From positions 1 through 64,000 of the forward strand of contig WSUB01000145.1 in NCBI GenBank assembly GCA_019633425.1: a stretch of DNA of 64,000 nucleotides, in the 5' to 3' direction. Under the pieces are notes generated by a model. It did no database searches. It saw only the letters and a list, made by a program, of their open reading frames with translations, and was not told where the DNA came from. Position numbers and translations under genes: made by a program. The stretch comes from Tulasnella sp. 424 (lineage: Eukaryota; Basidiomycota; Agaricomycetes; Cantharellales; Tulasnellaceae). Positions within the stretch are counted from its first letter, which is position 1. Every line of letters begins with the position of its first letter. This document shows, one piece after another, positions 1 through 11,029 of this stretch.

Positions 1-945
1 CGATTTACTGGGCATACAGGCAGCAAGACCGGGTCCGCCGTTCCTCCCGAACCGGTCCACCAATTCATACTTACTGGTCAACGCGGTAAACAGCAGCCAT
101 CCCGCCTATTAAGATACCACTGTCCCGCCCTGTAAGATTACCACCGGTACACCAGGAAAGATGACCGTCCGGCCTATTAGAATCGAACCCGACGGCCACT
201 ATATTCTACCGAGGGAGATTTTCTACAGTGTAGTAGAGACTCAGAAGAAAGCCAAGAGGCTCCAGCTGCTAACTTTCGCTTGGGACGATGGTTCTATGGT
301 GTCACGATTCTCGCCGGGCTCTTGCTATGACAGTGAACAGCCCACCAAATTAAGATATCGACTCTCTCGCCAGATTGATCAGGGATATGTGTTGAATAGG
401 ATGTGAGTGATGCGGCCCTCGACGGAGGACAGGTGAAAAGGTTGCAATTGTAGCTAGGTTGGGGGTACCCCCTGAAGGGCTTGACGAGGGGAAGCCAGGA
501 CGGAGAGATCTAGAGCAGTCCGTTATGGCACTGATATTACGGCATAATTGATCTGGATAAATTTGCCTCTCAGTAATATGTGCACTGCAATTTCCCTTAT
601 CTTGTGGTGTGCATGACCGTGCGAGACACCGCCAACCGAACACGCGACGGCACCTCAACTTCATCGCATGGCCTTGTAAAGAACCTTCTGCAGAGGCGGA
701 GGACGCCGAGCTACAGAACCAATTCGAAGTGCGCAATATTATGAACCTTGCGAAGAGGGGCAGGTAGAGACGCAAGTTGTCCCTGGAGAAGACTCCTCCG
801 TCCTTTTATTCCCCTCTCCGTCCACGATTCACAACTCACTCCCTCGTAAACACACCACCAACTTCCCCCTTCCCTCCAACTCTCGACGAGGCACGACCGA
901 GAGCGGCGACTCTTATATATCGACACCTAGCGTTTTCTCCATCCT
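1..945 (+). promoter_or_regulatory. Upstream region of KT1 (modules D and F plus CT-rich leader)
   Basis: No complete gene is seen here. An open stretch at 161-406 can be read as protein, but the same DNA recurs upstream of KT2, KT5 and KT6 with frameshifts, so I treat it as a repeated module (D). A second repeated module (F) at about 560-770 contains a short frame at 645-767 ending in a conserved 'NLAKK/RGR-stop' and also found upstream of KT2, KT5 and, diverged, KT4 and KT6. A strongly pyrimidine-rich tract at about 785-885 precedes the KT1 start. Such tracts are common near fungal transcription starts, so this is the likely core promoter and leader. Confidence 0.45.
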
Positions 946-3457
946 ATGGCACAAGACGACAACCACGATGCTGGGCCTTCCGCGTTGCCTGGCTCACCGT
1001 CCGATTCGGACCACGATACCTCCGCCGGTGCATTCCCGCCGAGCGCTAAGCTGGTACGTCCTTCCCGAGCCACATGGAGAATTTCAATGACTCACTGAAA
1101 CTACTTTTCCTCATAGAGAGATAAACTCCACAAGCTTGCGAATCGGCGACTTGATCTCGCCTCCATCGAATTCTTGGACGGCGCTCTCCAGTTCCATGGA
1201 GGATTTGCAACAGTTTCACGAGCCATTTTGGTCTCTCCCTCCAGTGGTCAAGACAAAGCGAACCAATCCAATCAGACCCCAAAGGACGATCTCAGCTCAC
1301 CTGGTCCTGCTGGAGAAGCGTCTCAGGAGCGGAAGGTCGGTGTTCCTCTGCCTTCCTGGCCATTGACAGTGATGATGAACGGCTCATCAATTCAACCTTA
1401 CAGGATGTGGCAGTGAAGAAGATGCACGTGCCAGATGATCTAGCGGATGGCCCAGCACGGATATTAGGGGTAAGAGGGCTTCGACCAATCACGTAGTGGT
1501 TTCAGCGCTAAAGTCTTTCGGTTCAGTTGGCCCTCAGGGAAGCCGAATTCCTGGTTGAACTTTCTGATGAAAACATCATTGAGCTCGAAGGATTCGTCGA
1601 GGACTTGTCCAAGAATGTAGTATGGTTGGTGTTTCCCTGGGCGGAAAACGGAAACTTAAAGAACTTTATCGCGTCAGCAGAATGGGAGATCCCCGAAAGA
1701 GTCTGGCTGGTACGATCGAACTACTTTTCTTCGGGCCACCTCTGACGCTCTGCATTCTAGATTTACGACGTGGCCGCAGGGGTCGAATACCTCCACAGCC
1801 GACAACCCCCAATACGCCACGGCGACCTCAAATCCGTACGTTCTGAGAGCATCATATTGAACCACTGGCAAACATCGCTCTGATGTTTCAGATAAACATA
1901 TTGGTCAACTCCGAGTACCGCGCGGTAATTACCGACTTTGGATCCGCTCGCCGTCAAACAACCGAGGATCCAGACGAGGAAACAAGTCACGCTGAGAACA
2001 AACCGCAACCGGCCCTGTCGTTTGAACCGGCGTTCTGCGGTACTACCAATACCATGACCTTGACACTAAAGGGTGATCATTTCACTCTTCGTTGGGCTGC
2101 TCCGGAGCTGTTGCACAAGAAGAAAGCTACCCTTGCGATCGATATCTGGGCATTGGGATGTGTAGTGTATGAGGTAGGGTCGAGATCCTCTCTTATGATC
2201 TTGATCGAGTCTCAAACATAAGCTTCGGGATAGGTGATGACCAACACAATTCCGTTTCAAGACGTCGAGGTGGACAACGCTGTAATAATACGGGTCATTA
2301 CGGGAAATCTCCCATCCATCACGGATGACGCTCGCATGGCGCTGATTTAGGCACTGTGCTCTCTCGCGCTTGCGTGCTGGAGCGAGGACCCCCAGACACG
2401 ACCAACTGCAGAGGACTGTCGAAATTCAATCGACTGGATGGTGAGGAATCCTGATCTCAGGTCGACTACCTGCAATTGACCAAACTTGGTATAGCCTATG
2501 ATCAGGCCAGAGCTGACTCGGACCGCGGATGCAGCCGCTTCTAGAGCTCGCTCTCCAGAGCTTCTGATGAAACTGGGAGTTATGTACCGGCGGCAGGGTG
2601 ACTACGTGAACGCGTCGGACTTCTTCACCAAGGCTCTGGGTAGCTACAGAGAGGTCGGCGATAGCAAAGGAACGGCTACGGTGCTGATTGAGCTGGCGGA
2701 TGTGCATCTGTTTCAAGGCGAGTACAGCCAGGCCATGGCATTGTACTCCGAGGCCCTTCAAATCCTCAGCGACATTGGCGACAGAATTGGGAGAGCCTCC
2801 GCTCTGCAGGGTCTCGCTGAGGTGCATCGGGTTCGCGACGAGTACAGCCAGGCCCTCACATGCTACACCGAGGCCCTCCAGATCCGCACTGACCTCGACG
2901 ACAGGCCAGGGAGAGCCTCCGCTCTTTGGGGTCTCGCTCAGATGCATCAGGCTCGAAACGAGTACAGCCAGGCTATCACATTCTACACCGAGGCCCTTCA
3001 AATCCGCACCGATATCGGCGACAGGCAAGGGAGAGCCGACGCTCTTTTTGATCTCGCTGAGGTGCATCGGCTTCAATACGAGTACAGCCAGGCCGTCTCA
3101 TCTTACACCGAGGCCCTCCAAATCCGCACCGACATTGGCGACAGGAAAGGGAGAGCCGAGTCTCTTTGGGGTCTCGCTGAGGCCCATCGGCTCCAAGAGC
3201 AGTACAGCCAGGCCATTCAGCTTTTCTCCGAAGCTCAGAAAATCCAAATCGATATTGGCGACCGAGAGGGAACAGCCTGGACTCTGATGTGTCTTGGCAA
3301 CGTCCATCGCGGTCAGGACCAGCACGAAGACGCAATACGCTTTTATGAACAGGCTGCCGGAATCTTTAGAGAAATCGGAAATACTCAGAGTGCAGAGGAG
3401 GTATTATCCCGCGCTGCGGCGGCTCGTCAACAACTCGAACCAGCACAGACTGAATAA
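946..3457 (+). pseudogene. KT1: kinase-TPR gene interrupted by a TAG in the kinase C-lobe
   Basis: Exons inferred from GT-AG sites and comparison with the other copies: 946-1053, 1117-1335, 1404-1469, 1527-1709, 1761-1835, 1892-2173, 2234-2440, 2495-3457. They would give 700 residues. The glycine loop, the VAVKK lysine, HGDLKS, DFG and APE motifs are all present, followed by seven TPRs. Codon 2348-2350 in exon 7 is TAG where the other copies have CAG, AAG, AAA or AGA, so translation should stop before the end of the kinase domain and the TPRs would be lost. The TPR exon stays open and has its own in-frame ATG at 2498, so a TPR-only product is possible but unproven. It could also be a recently silenced gene or an allele. 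Confidence 0.85.
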
Positions 3458-3614
3458 TGATGTTTCGGCGAGACATTCCGAGGTCGACCGAGATCCATTT
3501 CTTGAAACCCGATTGTGATTCATGTAACGTGTGTTGTTGTAGAAAATCGTAATCCATGTATAGTGCTCTCTAAGATAGTGGAACCCCATACGGCTTGGCT
3601 ACCTTCGGTTCGCA

Positions 3615-4760
3615 TCATGCATTCGATTCGATTAGTTCGGGGTGCCACCAGACCAAGTGATCCTTGATGAAGTCGTGGAGCTCGGAGAGGAACTCGAAGC
3701 ATTTGGGGCCTCCGCCGACGACTAAAGGAAAAGCAGTAGGTGAGGTTGTGCCCTCCTGCGGGGGGCTACGATGATGCTTAACTGACTCGTATGCATTAAG
3801 CGACCGACTTCCGCTTCGCTTCATCTGGGAACACGGTGGACTCGGTGAAGTCAATAACGCGCTCTCACAGTTCTCCGCATCGGGGGTTGTTGCAGGAAGC
3901 ATGAGTTCTAGATACTAAAAGGGTCACAGGCAAAAAGAATGACGGCACAATCAGTATATGTAATTCACTACGCTTGAAATCGCTGCCCTCACCTCTTTGA
4001 CGCCAGGAATACCAAAATTCTGTGTATAGGCACGGATTGCGTAGGGCAAGCTGTCTTACGGAATGGTTGACATCTCCTTTTGTATTCGACAAGTCGGCGA
4101 TGGTGACTTGCTTGTTCTGACGGTCGACTTCGAGAGCTGCGGACTGGAAGCTGGAGACGCGAAGATGGAGACTGGAGTGCTCCGTGTCGGGCGACGTAAC
4201 GGATGGATTCGCAAGTTCCGACCGCGACTGACGGGAGGAGGGGTGTGAAGAGCAAGTAGTTTCGCGGGATGACGAGGGTCTAAAGTGCGCACGACAGGTT
4301 CCGGATTGAAATTTAAGTCGGATTAGAAATTGAACTGAAGCCAGTGAAGATTGGACCTTTTGAGCGCCCACGGCGTTACAGTATAATCCTCGTCGTCCAT
4401 GTTCTTCAACATGTTGCTCGTAGCAGCCCACCCACTCCCAAAAACCATACTGGTATTCTTTGTTCTTGTCGAAAGGCTTCGGGCATGCAACCTCTAGTGG
4501 GAAAACACAAAAAAGTGGCGGTCATGCCAAGGACTGGTGACCACGCCCGCAGGTGGACAACGCTCAGCGCCATCGGGCCGGTTTTGGGATGACATATTGA
4601 GTCTCCATAGCGAAAGATCGATCGAGTATGTCGTAAATGGCCTTGAGGAGGTGATGGTGGTCTCTTCCGGAAGATCGAGGGATGCACGTGGACAACTTGT
4701 CCTCCAGTTTTAGACAGACCCCAAGAGACTGGTCATCCTCTCGACTGCCCGGGTTGTTCA
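3615..4760 (-). pseudogene. Relic of type II (external) NADH dehydrogenase, module N
   Basis: Reading right to left, the pieces follow the order of fungal NDE-type alternative NADH:ubiquinone oxidoreductases, which are FAD enzymes on the mitochondrial inner membrane. There is a transit/membrane-like start (about 4690-4430), a 'PLLPSVAVGT' segment (about 4250-4190), a 'GDVNHSV' region (about 4070), 'FGIPGVKE' in degraded form (about 4010), and 'VVGGGPK..FEF.SELHDFIKD' near 3720-3640, which corresponds to the second dinucleotide-binding motif. The pieces are in different frames, stops intervene, and the C-terminal third is missing, so it is a pseudogene. The family call rests on motif order. 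Confidence 0.75.
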
Positions 4761-4889
4761 ATACAATGATTCAATACAATTACGTCACCGTACAAGTCCG
4801 TAGAGGAACATTCGATCGAGCCACCTGAGATCCTGTTTCGTCACACCTACGACCTATCTATTCCAGTCAATTGGTGAAGCAAGACCACA

Positions 4890-5660
4890 CTCGACACCCT
4901 GCATGTTTGGAGTGGTTCCACTCCGGAGCGTCATTGACGAGACAGAGACTCCATCAGGGCTGACGGAAGGGTTGATAGGCAGTCCCTCAAGGATCTTGAG
5001 GTTCAAAAACACTCGGTGGTTTGGTGGAAAAATGTGAGCGGGTCGAACATGCGGTGCGGTGTTGAGCTGGTTCAGCAGGTAAAGTAAGCCACGTTGGAAA
5101 GAAGGCCGACGATCTAGTGTGCATGAATGAGGGGATCAGAGAGGGTATGTGGCCGAAAGGGGAAGGGAGCGTACTGGAACATCGACCTTGCGGAACACAG
5201 CAACGTTTTCCTTGGCGTCGGTGGGAGCGACAGCTTGAGGTTTCGATACGATTACAGGACTTGAACGCGCGCGAACCACTGGAAAGCACCTCAGATATCC
5301 ATGTAGGTTGTACAAATTAAGGGGCGAACGTACCCTCAGCTTACACTTGCTGACCCAGGTTTACCGGAAATCGCCGATTCCGCCTTCATCACCACGACCT
5401 CTCCAATCAACCTCGAGCAGAAGCTGTTGAGAGACTTTTGAATCGCCCATACAACTGCGATATCGTCGGTCTAGAGTGAGCGTAAACTCGGATGAACATG
5501 CATTATTGCAAACCGCGCGGTTTGAAACGAACTTTTGTTCACGTGCATCCTCAATCACCACCCCAACGAACTCCACACTCGAAACACTTCCCAATGGTCC
5601 ATCGACGTCTTGCACCCGGCTCAATCAGCTCCACACGACCTTCCTCTGGCAAGACTTAAT
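4890..5660 (-). pseudogene. Relic of Ind1/NUBPL-type iron-sulfur P-loop NTPase, module I
   Basis: Ind1 is a mitochondrial Mrp/NBP35-family ATPase that helps to assemble Fe-S clusters of respiratory complex I. On the minus strand a degraded 'QQLL.EVDWRGRG.EG' is seen near 5440-5390, then '[16 protein letters not shown]' near 5220-5170, then a 'PHRMFDPLTFF' segment near 5060 and the 'SPDGVSVSS' tail near 4950. The P-loop and the 'IDMPPGTGD' signature seen in the copies at 54 kb and 61 kb are missing, and the frame is broken in several places. The fuller copies make the family assignment clear. Confidence 0.7.
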
Positions 5661-5769
5661 CCTCTAGCCCCGGTGGACGTTGATCCCCGACCCCTGCCAG
5701 TGGTTGGCCCATTCATCTCCAACCACGCGTCGTTCGTCCCTCCGAACGCGCAAGACGTTTGGCTCCAAG

Positions 5770-6790
5770 GCTGAGTGCAGTTGAGAAAGGTGACGGGGTC
5801 AGGGAGAGTAGTGACATGAGCAGGCTCCGAGACGGCTACGCCCTCTTAAATCCTTGAAAGCATCCTGGGGCGGTTTGGCGTAGGTGCTTCCTTCTCTAGC
5901 ATCTGTTCCGACTAGCGACGCGACGTTTGCTGAAGGCCCAAGAGCGAGTTTTGAAGGGGGAGCGAAGACGAAGTCTCCGTTGGCCGTTTTTGAGCTCGTG
6001 AGTCGTACCGTCCAGGATTTGTTCGGCGAAGAAGCCTGAGGGAACATCGAATGCGATTCGGTTTTGCTGTTGAGATGAAGATGGCATTCTTTGCAGGTGT
6101 CTCGGTTGCATATAATTGAGAAGAGACGTCTGTTTCTGAACATTCAGGCCAGAGGATGCCGGGAACGAATCGGCTGAACGAAGCGTCGGAGGTTGAATGG
6201 ATTCCAGGGATACAGTGGAGGAGAAGGGACTTGGATAGAAGGAAGACGGCTTGGCTTCATTCTTTGGAGCCATGCATCGGTCTTGTAATAGTGCCCACCT
6301 GTATTATGGGACCAAACCGAACCGATGCACCACACTTCGCTCAGGTACGGTAAGCGGAAGACGGAGCGCATGACGTTCGAAAAGGCAACCTCTTTTCCTC
6401 CACCTCTTCGGCTTCAACCGGTTTGCATTGGACTCGAATCCATCGGCTTTGAAACGACTCTCCTTGTCCCATTGTTTTTGGTGGCTCGCAAGAGAGTACG
6501 TTGCGTATCCTCAAGTGGTTCGCAGGCGTTCATCGGAACCGTCGAGCACGTCGATGATTTGCCGAAGAAAGCTGATGTCTTTCGAGTACAGTAAGTAGGA
6601 TATTTCTGAGTGGTTGACGAGGACAGGACGCGCACACGCGACTGGGGTGAATAATGGTCCAGATTGAAACGGACAACCGAAGGCGACTTCAGGGTTCGGC
6701 GGCGAATGGGTGAAAGCGCCGCGAACGTTTCCCTCAGCTCCTCATAGGAAAGCGACTCGACAGAGAACTCTTTCTTATCAGGTCATGGTC
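5770..6790 (-). pseudogene. Module C: degraded spliced gene fragment of unknown family
   Basis: I do not recognise this family. On the minus strand a first segment (about 6640-6310) is related to the better-preserved reading at 24765-25202, with 'PVLVKHSEISYLLYSKDI'. It ends at a splice-donor-like CAG|GTGGGC near 6300. A second segment (about 6130-5830) carries 'AFDVPSGFFAEQIL' and 'SKLALGPSA'. Frames shift between copies, and the segments are shared by six sites in the window, always next to a module I or D. It may be the 5' part of a gene once placed upstream of Ind1. Confidence 0.45.
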
Positions 6791-7650
6791 AGTAACATTT
6801 CGCTGAGAGGATTAATGACTGAATGCTGTTATCCATTGCACGTATGATATCGCTGCGCGCTGCACCGGGAAGCCTAAGCTCGGTGATTCCACTCGAAGAA
6901 CCGACTTCTTTTCCTTGTAAGAACGAGATAGTAGAGATTCAGAAGAAAGCCAAGAGGCTCCGGTGCTAACTTTCGCTTGGGGCGATGGTTCTATGGTGTC
7001 ACGGTTCTCGCCGGGCTCTTGCTCTGGCCGTGAAGAGCCCGCCAAATTAAGAAATCGACTCTCTCGCCAGATTGATCAGGGATATGTGTTGAGTGGGATG
7101 TGAGTGATGCGGCCCTCGACGGAGGACAGGTGGAAAGGTTGCAATTGTAGCTAGGTGTGGTTACCCCCTGAAGGGCTTGACGAGGGGAAGCCAGGACAGA
7201 GGGATCTAGAGCAGTTCGTTAATGGCACTGATATTACGGGCATAATTGATCTGAACAAATTTGCCTCTCAGTCGTATGTGCACTGCACCTTCCCTTATCT
7301 TGTGGTGTGCATGATCGTGCGAGACATTGCCAACTGAACATGCGACGACACCTCAACTTCATCGCATGGACTTGTAAACATTCTGCGGAGGCGGAGGATG
7401 CCGAGCTACGGAACCAATGCGAAGTGCCCAAGATTATGGACCTTGCGAAGAAGGGCAGGTAGAGACGCAAGCTGTCCCTGCAGAAGACTCCTCCGTCCTT
7501 TTATTCCCCTCTCCGAGTCGTCCACGATTCACTACTCACTCCCTCGTAATTACACCATCAACTCCCCCCTCCCCCTCCCACTCTCGACGAGGCACAACCG
7601 AAAGCGGCGACTCTTATCGACACCTAGCGTTTTCTTGCGTGAAATATTCT
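6790..7650 (+). promoter_or_regulatory. Upstream region of KT2 (modules D and F, CT-rich leader)
   Basis: Positions about 6810-7110 repeat module D of the window start with frame-breaking changes. Module F follows at about 7200-7462 and holds the short conserved frame ending at the TAG at 7460-7462. A CT-rich tract at about 7490-7600 and the sequence just before the ATG at 7651 match the leader of KT1. No independent gene is supported. Confidence 0.45.
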
Positions 7651-10167
7651 ATGCTACAAGACGATAGCCACGATGCTAGGCCTTCAACTGCGTTGGCTGG
7701 CTCACCGTCCGATTCGGACCACGGTACCTCTTTCGATGGATTCCCGCCGAGCGCTAAGCTGGTACGTCCTTCCCGAACCTCAAGGACAATTTCAACGACT
7801 CAATGAAACAAATTTTCCTCATAGAGGGATAAACTCAACAGACTTGCGAATCGGCGACTTGATCCCTCCTCCATCGAATTCGTCGACGGCGCACCCGAGT
7901 TCCATGGGGGTTATGCAACAGTTGCACGAGCCTTTTTAGTCCCCCCCTCCAGTGGTCAAGACAGAACGAGCCAATCCAATCCGATCAAAAGGGACGGTAT
8001 CGACTTACCTGAGCCCGCTGGAGAAGCGTCTCGGCAGCGGAAGGTCGGTGCTCCTCTGCCTTTCTGGCCGTTGATAGCGACGATGAGCGGCTTATCAATT
8101 CAACCTTACAGGATGTAGCAGTAAAGAAGATGCACGTGCCAGATGGCCCAGCAGATGGCCCAGCGCGGATATTAGGGGTAAGAGGACACCGACCAATCAC
8201 GTCGTGGTTTCAGCGCTAAGGTCTTTCCGTTCAGTTGGCCCTCAGAGAAGCCGAATTCCTGCTTGGAATTTCTCACGAAAACGTCATTACGCTCGAAGGA
8301 TTTGTCGAGGACTTGTCCAAGAATGTAGTCTGGTTGGTGTTTCCCTGGGCGGAGAAGGGAAACTTGAAGAACTTTATCGCTTCAGCAGAATGGGAGATCC
8401 CCGAACGAATCTGGCTGGTACGATCCAACTATCTTCTCTTCAACCTACCTCTGACACTCTGCACTCCAGATTAACGACGTGGCTAGAGGGGTCGAGTACC
8501 TCCATAGTCGACAACCCCCCATCCGCCACGGCGACCTCAAATCCGTACGTTCTGAGAGCATCCTATTGAACCACTGGCAGACATCGCTCTACCTCTCCAG
8601 GTAAACATATTGGTCAACTTCGAGTACCGCGCGGTAATTACCGACTTTGGATCCGCTCGCCGTCAAACAACCGAGAATCTAGACGAGAAAACAAGTCATG
8701 CTGAAAGCAAACCACCACCAACCCTGTCGCTGGAACCTACGATCTGCGGTGGGACCAATACCATGACTTTAACACTGAAGGGGGATCATTTCACTCTTCG
8801 TTGGGCCGCTCCAGAGCTGTTGCACAAAAGGAAAGCTACCCTTGCCAGCGATATCTGGGCATTGGGATGTGTGGTGTACGAGGTAAATCTCAGGTCCCAA
8901 CTTATGATCATGATCGAGTCTCAAACATGAGCTCCGGAATAGGTGATGACCAACTCGATTCCGTTTCAAGACGTCGACGTAGACAACGCCGTCATAATAC
9001 GGGTCGTTACGGGAAATCTCCCTTCCATCACGAATCACGCTCGTATGGCATTGATTAAGGCACTTTGTTCCCTGGCACTTGCGTGCTGGAGCGAGGATCC
9101 GGAGAAGCGACCAACTGCTGAGAATTGTCAAAAGTCAATCAATTGGATGGTGAGTAATGCTGACTTCGGGTTAATTAAATGCAATTCACCAAAGTTTGAT
9201 ATAGCCTATGATTAGGCCAAGCCCGATACGGACCGCAGATGCAGCGGCTTCTAAAGCTCACTCTCCAGCCCTTATGATGAAACTGGGTGATATGTACCAT
9301 CGGCAGGGTGACTACGTGAATGCGTCGGATTTCTACACCAAGGCCCTGGGTAACTACCAAGAGGTCGGCGACAAGAAAGGGAGAGCCTCCGCTCTCTTTG
9401 GTCTTGCTGAGGTGCATCGGTTTCGAGACGAGTACAGTCAGGCTGTGACATTCTACTCCGAAGCCCTCCAAATCCGCACCGACATCGGCGACAGGCGAGG
9501 GAGAGCCAACGCTGTTTTTGGTCTCGCTGAGGTGCATCGGCTTCGAAACGAGCACAACCAGGCCGTGACATTCTACACCGAGGATCTCCAAATTCGCACC
9601 GACATCGGCGACGAGCAAGGGAGAGCCGACGCTCTTTTTGGTCTCGCTGAGGTGCATCGGACTCGAAACGAGGACAGCCAGGCCGCAGCATTCTACACCG
9701 AGGCCCTCCAAATCTACACCGACGTCGGCGATCCGCAAGGGATAGCCGACGCTCTTTCGGGTCTCGCTGAGGTGCATCGGGTTCAAAACGAGTACAGCCA
9801 AGCCGTGACATTCTATACCGACGCCCTCAAAATCCGCACCGACATCGGCGACACGCAAGGGAGAGCCTCCGCTCTTTGGGGTCTCGCTGAGGTGCATCGG
9901 CTTCAAAAACAGTACAGCCAAGCCCTTCACCTTTTCTCTGAAGCTCTGCAAATTCGTACCGATATTGGCGACAGAAACGGAAGAGCTTGGACTCTGGGGT
10001 CCCTTGGCGACGTCTATCGCGACCAGGACCAGCACGAAGACGCAACACGCCTTTATGAGCAAGCCGCCAGAGCCTTTGGAGAAATCGGAAATGCTCAGGA
10101 CGCAGAGAAGGCATTACGCCGCGCCGCAGGGTCTCGTCAGCGGCTCGAACCAACACAGACAGAATAA
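7651..10167 (+). CDS. KT2: intact protein kinase-TPR protein (reference copy)
   Basis: Exons: 7651-7761, 7825-8043, 8112-8177, 8235-8417, 8470-8544, 8601-8882, 8943-9149, 9205-10167. They encode 701 residues. Residues 1-57 are an acidic Ser/Asp-rich start. The glycine loop 'HGGYATV' is at 64-70, the ATP-anchoring lysine of VAVK at 115, and the alpha-C glutamate within 'REAEF' at 137-139. The catalytic Asp of HGDLKS is at 215, Asn at 220, DFG at 233-235, APE at 288-290 and a 'KRPTAE' motif near the end of the C-lobe. HGD replaces the usual HRD, as in many basidiomycete tyrosine-kinase-like enzymes. Seven 40-residue TPRs fill about 402-690. About 40 disordered-looking residues separate the glycine loop from VAVK. 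No signal peptide or membrane span is seen, so it is probably cytosolic. Its substrate is unknown. The start is the first ATG and is conserved in most copies. Confidence 0.9.
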
Positions 10168-10299
10168 TCATGTTTCGGCGAGGCATCCGAGGTCGACTGA
10201 GATTCATTTCTTGAAACCCGATTGTAGTTCATGTAACGCGCGCTGCTGTACAAAATCGTAATCTATGTAAGGTGTTCTCTAAGATAGTGGAACTCCGCA

Positions 10300-11000
10300 C
10301 GCCTTGGTTGCGTCTGGTTCCCGTCATGCATTCGATTCGATTAGTTCGGGGTACCACGAGCGCAAGTCGTCTTTGAGAAAGTCGTGTAGCTCGCCCGGGA
10401 ACTCGAAGCCTTTGGGACCTCCGCCGCCAACGACTAAAAGAAATGCAGAGGGTGAGATTGTGCCCGCCTGCGGGGGGTGATGCTTAACTTACTCTGGTGC
10501 ATTAAGCGATCGACTTCCTCTTCGTTTTGATCTGAGAACGCTGTGGACTCGGTGCAGGCCATGACGCGCCCTCAATTTTCTCAGCCTCAGGAAATTGCTG
10601 TAAGAAGCATGAGTGTTAGAAACAAAACGGGTCACAGACAAAAGGCATGAGGACATGATCAGTACATACCCGTAACTCACAACGCTTGAAATGAAATCGC
10701 CGCCCTCACCTCTCTGACGCCAGGAATACCAAACATCTGCGTCTCGGCACCGATAGCGTAGCGCAAGATGCCTGACAAAGCGGTTGACATCTCCCTTTGT
10801 ATTCGACAAGTCGGCGGTGGTTATTTACTTGTTCCGAAGGTCGACTTCGAGAGCTTTGGCTTCGAAGATTGAGACTCAGAGTGTTTCGTGTTGAGAGACC
10901 TAGAGGGGTGTGTCGAGGAAGTAGTCTCGTCGGCTGACGAGGGCCGAAAGTGCATGCGACGGGTTCTGGATTAAGATTCAAGGCGAATAAGAAATTGAAC
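10300..11000 (-). pseudogene. Relic of type II NADH dehydrogenase (module N, truncated)
   Basis: This contains the middle of the enzyme on the minus strand. A 'KTLEVDLRNK'-like stretch lies near 10850, 'SNTKGDVNRFVRHLALRYR' near 10800-10750, a degraded 'FGIPGVRE' near 10720, and the dinucleotide-binding region with 'FEFPGELHDFLKDDL' near 10420-10370. It ends abruptly at about 11030, before the N-terminal exon that the equivalent relics after KT3 and KT6 keep. An unrelated AT-rich stretch begins at that point. Confidence 0.7.
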
Positions 11001-11029
11001 TGAAGTGAATGAAGAGCGGGGGAGTGAGT

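Noticed and set aside
2498..3457. TPR exon as a separate gene starting at its own ATG
   Set aside because: In all ten copies the kinase exon ends at a GT donor and the TPR exon begins after an AG with the frame kept, so a fusion is the simpler reading. A TPR-only product is kept as a possibility.
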